From Segatella salivae DSM 15606 (GTDB taxonomy: Bacteria; Bacteroidota; Bacteroidia; Bacteroidales; Bacteroidaceae), in the NCBI RefSeq assembly GCF_000185845.1, contig NZ_GL629647.1:2921492-2933472 (forward strand): 11,981 nucleotides of DNA, written 5' to 3'. Under the pieces are notes generated by a model. The model ran no database searches, was not told the DNA's origin, and was given only the letters and a program-made list of their open reading frames with translations. Below are positions 7,096 to 11,981 of this stretch, piece by piece. Each line of letters opens with the position of its first letter. Position 1 is the first letter of the stretch. The translations under genes were made by a program, and so were the position numbers.

Positions 7096-8089
7096 ATATC
7101 ATATTATAGAGTTGTGGAGCTCATTAAAAAGCCTTGCAACTATAGGGGTTGTGAAGAAACTGTATGACGCATCATTACCAATACAAGTATATGCCACATA
7201 TAGCTATCCCGATGATATAGTTGGGATAGCGGTCTCTTTCTCGAAAGAATTCAAGATTGATATTTCGTCTTTAAGCAATTTGAGCGAATTAAGAATTAGG
7301 CAGCTTTTGGATGCTTCAATGCCAGGACAAAAGATGCTCCATGTTCAACTGATGAGAAATGAAAACCAAAGAGTTTTCGCCGCATTGTGTGAAGATTTAA
7401 TAACTACTTTAAAACCACTATCTTCTACAAAAGAAATGGCTCAAGAAGTTGTAAATCAACTACATAGATGGAAGGATTTGTTCGGAAAAATTAAATTCGA
7501 AGGATTATCAAAAGAAGAACAGCAAGGTTTATACGGAGAATTGGTTTTCCTTAGAAAATTGTTAAATAGAAGTTCAAATGATACCTATGTTTCTACTTTA
7601 CAATTGTGGACTGGAGTTGAGAAAACAAATAAGGACTTTCAAGGCGATAATTGGGCAGTTGAAGTAAAAACAACATCTACCAATAATGCTCAATTCATAA
7701 CTATAAACGGAGAACGACAACTTGATAATTCACTTGTCGCTCATTTATTTGTTTATCATTTAGTTTTAGAAGTATCCAAAACTAATGGAGAAAGTTTGCC
7801 TATGATTGTGTCAGAAATAAAGGCCCTTCTCAGTGGCAATGTACCTGCACTATGTATCTTCGAAGAAAAGCTCATTGAAGCGAAGTACATATCTTGTCAT
7901 GAATTCTTATATGCTGAGCGTTTTTATAAAAAAAGGAGCGAAAAGTACTATAAAGTATTAGCTGATTTTCCAAGAATCATGGAGAATGATCTTAGAAACG
8001 GAGTTAGTAATGTCGTTTATGTTATTTCTATCGGCATGTGCGATGAACATTTAGTTCCTGAAGGTGTTTTATTTAATACCATAAAGTGA
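7079..8089 (+). CDS. PD-(D/E)XK motif protein (DUF4420-like putative restriction nuclease)
   Basis: A 336-residue protein if the ATG at 7079 is used. The open frame extends back to an ATG at 7040, but that would add 13 unusual residues and a 56-nt overlap, so 7079 (17-nt overlap with the Z1 gene) is preferred; 7085 is also possible. The nuclease core is visible in the middle: a helix with GELVFL (E154), then KDFQGDNWAVEVKTT, in which D186 and the E195-V-K197 triad form the PD-(D/E)XK metal-binding and catalytic motif. The protein resembles the family annotated as PD-(D/E)XK motif protein (DUF4420), commonly found beside Z1 and MORC-type genes. It is the most likely DNA-cutting subunit of the system. 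Cleavage and specificity are inferred. No separate specificity subunit is encoded nearby. Confidence 0.88.
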   Translation: MSMENKYHIIELWSSLKSLATIGVVKKLYDASLPIQVYATYSYPDDIVGIAVSFSKEFKIDISSLSNLSELRIRQLLDASMPGQKMLHVQLMRNENQRVFAALCEDLITTLKPLSSTKEMAQEVVNQLHRWKDLFGKIKFEGLSKEEQQGLYGELVFLRKLLNRSSNDTYVSTLQLWTGVEKTNKDFQGDNWAVEVKTTSTNNAQFITINGERQLDNSLVAHLFVYHLVLEVSKTNGESLPMIVSEIKALLSGNVPALCIFEEKLIEAKYISCHEFLYAERFYKKRSEKYYKVLADFPRIMENDLRNGVSNVVYVISIGMCDEHLVPEGVLFNTIK

Positions 8090-8090
8090 C

Positions 8091-10445
8091 ATGAATACTG
8101 ACATAAATAAATATTATCTATCTCTCATTCAAGAGATTGCAACCCGCCAACTATCTAATGAAGATGGCGATAATCAAGAGCAAACATTTACTAGATATGT
8201 TCTTGATGTATTGTCAGAAGCTGGAGAAACTGAAAATGCAACAGTAGCTTTTGATGAAAAAGACTTAGGAACAAAAAAGCAACATAAAATTAATGGCTAT
8301 GCAATAGCTGATAATTATGAAACTGTTGACTTATTTATTTCTATTTTTGGGTGTGAAGAAAGCATATATTCAACTCCTAAAGCTGAAATTGATAGAGCTG
8401 CTACCAGAATTATTAATTTCTTCAGAAAGGCTGTATATGGTGATTATGCAAATGAAGTTGCAGAATCATCTGAAATATTTGAGTTCGCAAATACTCTATC
8501 TTCATATGAAGAATTAAAAGAGAATTTGGTGAGAGTTAATGCCTTTATCCTAACTAATGGAGAATATAAAGGGGAAATTCCTGCTAATATAGAAATCTGT
8601 GGATATAAAGTATTCTTCCGGGTGATTGACCTTCGCTATCTTTACCAAGTTACAGTAGAGTCACGCGTGCCTATTGAGATTAATTTTATGGAGGAAGGCT
8701 ATACTGTCCCATGTTTATCAGCAGCTTCTGAAAACCCAGACTATCAAGCATATGTAGCTATTATACCTGGAATATGTTTGGCCAATTTATATGAAAGGTT
8801 TGGTGCCAGATTATTGGAACAAAATGTTCGTTCTTTCCTCCAATTTACGGGAAAAATTAACAAAGGTATCAGAGATACAATTAAAAAAGAGTCACATATG
8901 TTCTTGGCCTTCAATAATGGATTAGCGGCTACTGCTAATCACATCGAATTAGATTCTATAGGCAGAAACATTGTCAAGATTTCTAATTTACAGATTGTAA
9001 ATGGCGGTCAAACAACTGCATCTATCTACCATACATGGAAAAAGGATAAGGCTGACATCTCTGGAATTTTTGTTCAAGCTAAAATCTCGGTGATCAAAAG
9101 AGCAGAAGAATTTGCCGATATTGTATCACGCATTTCTCGATATGCAAATACACAAAACAAGGTGAATGAGGCTGATTTTACAGCCAATAATGCCCATCTT
9201 ATTGCGTTTGAGAAGTTATCACGATACATCATGACACCAATAACAGAAGATTCAAACATCCAGACATATTGGTTCTTTGAAAGAGCAAGAGGCCAATATA
9301 AAAATCTTCGTCAAAAGGAGGGGTTTACCAAATCTCGCCAAACTGCCTTTGACTTGAAATATCCCAAGAAGCAGGTTATTACGAAGGTAGAACTTGCCAA
9401 ATATATAAACGCATACGAAGAAGTGTATGATGGGAAAAAGATTGCAATCGGTCCGTTTATCGTGGTACGTGGTAACGAAAAGAACTACAGTAAGTTCATA
9501 AATAATAACTTACCTGAAAGTATTAAAAACTTCAATAGCATCTATTATGAAGATGCCATTGCCAAAACGATATTATTCAGAACTGCCGATAAAAGATATG
9601 GTACCAAAGTATCTGGAAATAATATTGGTGAGTTGAAACAAGTAGTTGTTCCTTATGCTATTTCTTTATTAACTACCATAACGAAGGGAAAGCTAAACCT
9701 CTATAAGATTTGGAAGAACCAATGCCTTTCTAACGCACTTTCTGATTTCATTTATGAGCTAATGAAACAGATTAATGAATTCATTCTCAATGAATCACCT
9801 GTTTCACATTATATCGAGTGGTCAAAAAAAGAAGAATGCTGGGAGAAGGTTAAGGCATACACTTGGTCTTATGATTTGAATGATATAAAGTCTGATCTCA
9901 TAAATTCTTCAACTCCAGTCAGAAAAGGTTTTTCGCTGAATCCTGATAAGAACGATGAAGATGTAGCTCATGATATGGAAATTATAGAATCTATTCCATT
10001 TTCATTGTGGAGAAAAATTGCTGAATGGGGAAAAGAAACTGATTGTTTGTCTATCAATTATCAGTCTGCTGCTCAAGAAACGGCTCATAAGTTGAAGTTT
10101 AATCATAAGTTTACTGATTCAGATAGAAGAAAAGCCATAAATATTTATAATATCGTTTGTGAGAAGAATATCGAATTGTTGTTTGAGGCAGATAAGCTTA
10201 CTTCCGAAGACGATAAAGCACATAGTGCAAGTCATGCTTCCTCAACTGATTATGATAACGATAATATCACAATTGAGTTGGTTCAAAAAATGGTTGAGTG
10301 GGATCGCAGACGTCGTGTCCTCAAAGATTGGCAATGGAAAGTTATGGATGAGATAGCCAATGGGAAACGTCCATTGGGTGAAAGAATGAAAAGAGGAATG
10401 TATATGAACTATATAACTCTCAAAAAAAGAGGGTTTACAGAATAA
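8091..10445 (+). CDS. AIPR-family protein (abortive infection phage resistance)
   Basis: This is a 784-residue protein with the hallmarks of the AIPR family. The N-terminal region contains INGYAIADNYETVDLFIS (67-84, D80), which resembles the acidic core of a restriction-endonuclease-like fold. The family-defining segment runs from about 255 to 320 and includes FNNGLAATA (274-282) and NLQIVNGGQTTASIY (298-312). The long C-terminal extension ends in a very basic helix (WDRRRRVLKDWQWK, then KRPLGERMKRGMYMN) that may bind nucleic acid. AIPR proteins were first associated with plasmid-borne phage resistance in lactococci and recur next to Z1/MORC restriction systems. The gene starts 1 nt after the nuclease gene and closes the operon; an IS1380 end follows 40 nt later. 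Its role as a second nuclease or an abortive effector is an inference. Confidence 0.9.
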   Translation: MNTDINKYYLSLIQEIATRQLSNEDGDNQEQTFTRYVLDVLSEAGETENATVAFDEKDLGTKKQHKINGYAIADNYETVDLFISIFGCEESIYSTPKAEIDRAATRIINFFRKAVYGDYANEVAESSEIFEFANTLSSYEELKENLVRVNAFILTNGEYKGEIPANIEICGYKVFFRVIDLRYLYQVTVESRVPIEINFMEEGYTVPCLSAASENPDYQAYVAIIPGICLANLYERFGARLLEQNVRSFLQFTGKINKGIRDTIKKESHMFLAFNNGLAATANHIELDSIGRNIVKISNLQIVNGGQTTASIYHTWKKDKADISGIFVQAKISVIKRAEEFADIVSRISRYANTQNKVNEADFTANNAHLIAFEKLSRYIMTPITEDSNIQTYWFFERARGQYKNLRQKEGFTKSRQTAFDLKYPKKQVITKVELAKYINAYEEVYDGKKIAIGPFIVVRGNEKNYSKFINNNLPESIKNFNSIYYEDAIAKTILFRTADKRYGTKVSGNNIGELKQVVVPYAISLLTTITKGKLNLYKIWKNQCLSNALSDFIYELMKQINEFILNESPVSHYIEWSKKEECWEKVKAYTWSYDLNDIKSDLINSSTPVRKGFSLNPDKNDEDVAHDMEIIESIPFSLWRKIAEWGKETDCLSINYQSAAQETAHKLKFNHKFTDSDRRKAINIYNIVCEKNIELLFEADKLTSEDDKAHSASHASSTDYDNDNITIELVQKMVEWDRRRRVLKDWQWKVMDEIANGKRPLGERMKRGMYMNYITLKKRGFTE

Positions 10446-10484
10446 GGACTATATGCTTAATAATAAACGAACATTAACAAATAA

Positions 10485-10497
10485 CCTTATTTCCGCA
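10485..10497. repeat. IS1380 terminal inverted repeat, downstream end
   Basis: CCTTATTTCCGCA is the exact inverse of 11554-11566 and marks the end of the IS beyond the transposase 3' end. Confidence 0.8.
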
Positions 10498-10514
10498 AAC
10501 AATTTCCTTGTTTG
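10496..10514. terminator. Hairpin just inside the IS end, possible terminator for the operon
   Basis: CAAACAA (10496-10502) and TTGTTTG (10508-10514) form a perfect 7-bp stem with a 5-nt loop, about 50 nt after the AIPR stop codon. The stem is AT-rich and followed by only a short run of T, so termination activity is uncertain. It may instead be a structural element of the IS end. Confidence 0.3.
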
Positions 10515-10613
10515 TTTCAAAACTTGCTTGCGTCTCATTTAACCCTACGAGAAAGGTCGATTTGTCATTTTTTGCTCAACTTACCTCAAATAGGTTGGGT
10601 TATTGGACACAAG

Positions 10614-10632
10614 TTCCCTTACCCATAGGGAA
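10614..10632. repeat. Small inverted repeat in the IS 3' noncoding region
   Basis: TTCCCT (10614-10619) and AGGGAA (10627-10632) form a 6-bp inverted repeat with a 7-nt loop, lying beyond the transposase stop codon on the minus strand. It could be a terminator for the transposase gene or a subterminal transposase site. Otherwise the 10446-10665 stretch shows no gene. Confidence 0.3.
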
Positions 10633-10665
10633 TAGGGAAGATAAAATTCAGCAAAGAGTTTGAAG

Positions 10666-11433
10666 CTATTCTTTAAAAATCTTGATATAATACTTTTTGG
10701 GTGTGTATAGGTTTAAGACGTATCTCCTTCCTGTCTTAATCCATTTGGCAGGTACGTTGATAAAGTGTAATATGAACTTCTTCAAACGACTGCTTTTCTT
10801 TAGAGGTTCTATTTGTTGAGACAATTTATCAATGAGAAAAAGGTAGAAGTTCTTCAACATTGCTGTAACGAGCATAAAGAAGGTGTTCTGCTCAAGAAAG
10901 GAGAAAGGCAGGTGTACCCAGCCAGGAAAGTAACCGTAATCACTTTTATAAGAATATGTTGCATCGTATTTGTGCGCAGGAATAAACTGGTGGTCAAAGT
11001 CTAAATCAACGCTGCTTCCTTAGTGTGTCAAACCAAGATGCTTAACCATCGTCAGAAGAAGTTGGTTTAATTTCTCAGCCTTATTGTACTTATAAGCGTG
11101 CTTGAATTTATCACAAGCGTAAACCACATTTGCTTCCTTAAGTTCTTTTAAACCACGACCAACAGTGTCTGCCCCAGGAAGTGTACATTTGGGAGATAAT
11201 GAAAACTGAGCAACGAGCGTGTTAATATCTTCCAAGCAATCAGCACCACATAAATAGCTATAAAACAGCGATGAAATAATATCACTATATTGGAATGCCG
11301 TACTTGTACTGCCACGCTGACCAAGCGAGGAGTCAATAATTTGATTGAGTCCAAGTTTGGAAAAAACATCCATTACGTGAAAAATTCCACCCAAAGAGGT
11401 TATTTTGTCAGATTTTATTGCTACTTTTGTCAT
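10666..11433 (-). pseudogene. IS1380-type transposase, with in-frame stop and large internal deletion
   Basis: On the minus strand from the ATG at 11433, the first 137 codons resemble the N-terminus of IS1380-family DDE transposases (MTKVAIKSDKIT, then PGADTVGRGLKEL) and end at an in-frame TAA at 11021-11019. The same frame continues past the stop with GSSVDLDFDHQFIPAHKYDA, which contains the expected first catalytic aspartate region. After GYFPG it jumps straight to WVHLPFSFLEQNTFFMLVTA and the family C-terminus, ending with TAG at 10668-10666. The block that should hold the second aspartate and the glutamate, roughly 190 residues, is missing. Both lesions make the protein inactive. The intact ends could still be moved by a transposase supplied elsewhere. 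Confidence 0.85.
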
Positions 11434-11566
11434 GTCAGTTGGTTGATTATTTTATATGTTTAGTAGCACTAAGATAAGTGAATTTTCTGACATACGCAAG
11501 TGTTTGAATACTTTTATGTATCATGCACTTGCTTTTCTTGCAAGCAAAAACGCTGCGGAAATAAGG
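11377..11566. repeat. Direct repeat of 760-949 (IS1380 5' end)
   Basis: This 190-bp segment covers the transposase start and the terminal repeat of the right IS and aligns without gaps to 760-949, with about 11 mismatches (about 94% identity). Both copies have the same orientation and flank the defence operon, so recombination between them could excise the interval as a circle. Confidence 0.88.
11554..11566. repeat. IS1380 terminal inverted repeat, upstream end
   Basis: TGCGGAAATAAGG is the exact inverse of 10485-10497 and marks the junction with the interrupted ThiF-like gene, which resumes at 11567. Confidence 0.8.
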
Positions 11567-11959
11567 GATTTTATCAAAGACAAAAGGAGTTTCGTCCTTA
11601 AAATCTAAAGCATTGATAGCAACATTGTGATTGGCAATCAATGCTTCGATATTATCTGACGTTAAGAACTCGGTATGTACGGTTATATGTGCATTAGGGT
11701 TTATACTTAACAATCGTTCTGCCAAGCACTCAGCTTTATACCTACCGATGTCATTTCCCGTGTAGTTTTGTCTATTTAAGTTAGTCTTTTCTACCTTATC
11801 ACCATCAACAATGGTGATATGTTCAAAACCTAATCTTAAAGCACATTCTGCCACGATACTACCGATACCAGCACCACCAAGGAATATCTTATAATCCTTG
11901 ATGATGCTTTGTTCGTTTTCACTCACATAGAGTCTGTTTCTACTATATCTTTCTTCCAT
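11567..11959 (-). pseudogene. ThiF/E1-like adenylyltransferase, N-terminal fragment cut by IS1380
   Basis: From the ATG at 11959-11957 the minus-strand frame encodes 131 residues of a ThiF/MoeB/E1-type protein. This family adenylates the C-terminus of ubiquitin-like or sulfur-carrier proteins. A Rossmann nucleotide loop FLGGAGIGS (26-34), the strand-ending acid VDGD (51-54) and the NLNRQN segment with the conserved arginine (60-65) are visible, followed by INALDF (115-120). After residue 131 the frame runs into the IS1380 end and continues as a meaningless 39-residue tail to 11447. The missing part would carry the catalytic cysteine and any partner-binding region, so the product should be inactive. 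The rest of the gene is not elsewhere in the window. No E2, JAB or ubiquitin-like partner is visible; those could lie beyond the right edge. Confidence 0.8.
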
Positions 11960-11981
11960 AACTGATAATTTATTTTTTGCG

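Larger units (their letters stand above)
10485..11566 (-). mobile_element. Right IS1380-type element, both ends present, internally deleted
   Basis: The element is bounded by perfect 13-bp inverted repeats, CCTTATTTCCGCA at 10485-10497 and its inverse at 11554-11566. It contains a broken IS1380-type transposase on the minus strand (10666-11433). At about 1.08 kb it is well short of the roughly 1.6-1.7 kb of the family, consistent with the loss of most of the catalytic domain. No target duplication is visible: the left flank ends in AATAA and the right flank begins GATTT, although 4-5 bp duplications are expected. This suggests that recombination or deletion reshaped the site after insertion. 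The left end lies 40 nt past the last defence gene. Confidence 0.85.

Noticed and set aside
1347..10445. Claim that the operon is an entirely new defence system
   Set aside because: The combination of methylase, MORC-type ATPase, Z1, PD-(D/E)XK and AIPR proteins was already described computationally in 2008, so only mechanism and context are presented as open.
10813..11004. 63-codon plus-strand open frame
   Set aside because: It is antisense to the IS1380 transposase C-terminal remnant and has no independent support.
11148..11369. 73-codon minus-strand open frame
   Set aside because: It is a shifted frame inside the IS1380 transposase N-terminal region, which has clear family similarity in the other frame.
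760..11566. Whether the direct repeats are attachment sites of an integrative element
   Set aside because: The repeats encode the start of an IS1380 transposase and end in its terminal repeat, and no integrase or tRNA gene is present.
1..11981. CRISPR array, tRNA or rRNA genes
   Set aside because: No regularly spaced short repeats, tRNA-like cloverleaf or rRNA-like sequence was recognised by eye on either strand.

Overview
The window looks like a piece of a Bacteroidota genome, probably Bacteroidales. Three things suggest this: the AT-rich sequence, a promoter box of the Bacteroidota type (TAnnTTTG) ahead of the main operon, and insertion-sequence remnants that resemble IS1380-type transposases common in Bacteroides and Prevotella relatives. 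Species cannot be decided from the sequence alone.

Layout. Positions 1-759 hold the 5' part of a decayed IS3-like element on the minus strand (orfA remnant plus the DDE-transposase orfB, cut by the window edge). Positions 760-949 are one end of an IS1380-type element, truncated where it meets the IS3-like sequence. Positions 950-1264 are the 3' end of an unrecognised plus-strand gene, broken by that IS end. Positions 1347-10445 are one compact plus-strand operon: a small XRE-type regulator, a C5-cytosine DNA methyltransferase, a GHKL/MORC-type ATPase, a large Z1-domain superfamily II helicase-like ATPase, a PD-(D/E)XK motif protein and an AIPR-family protein. Positions 10485-11566 are a second IS1380-type element with both terminal inverted repeats but an internally deleted, stop-containing transposase. 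Positions 11567-11959 are the N-terminal part of a ThiF/E1-like adenylyltransferase gene (minus strand), cut by that IS.

How the genes work together. The operon matches the MORC/MutL-like restriction-modification type predicted computationally by Iyer, Abhiman and Aravind (2008): a methylase marks self DNA, while a GHKL ATPase, the Z1 helicase-like motor and one or two nuclease-like proteins (the PD-(D/E)XK protein and AIPR) are expected to attack unmarked DNA. The six genes are separated by at most 7 nt or overlap, so they are very likely one transcript. The architecture is therefore not new, but its mechanism, recognition sequence and the roles of Z1 and AIPR are, as far as I know, poorly established.

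The operon sits between two same-orientation IS1380 ends (about 94% identical over 190 bp) and is bordered by broken genes on both sides. It therefore looks like mobile or recombination-acquired defence cargo in a heavily rearranged accessory region.
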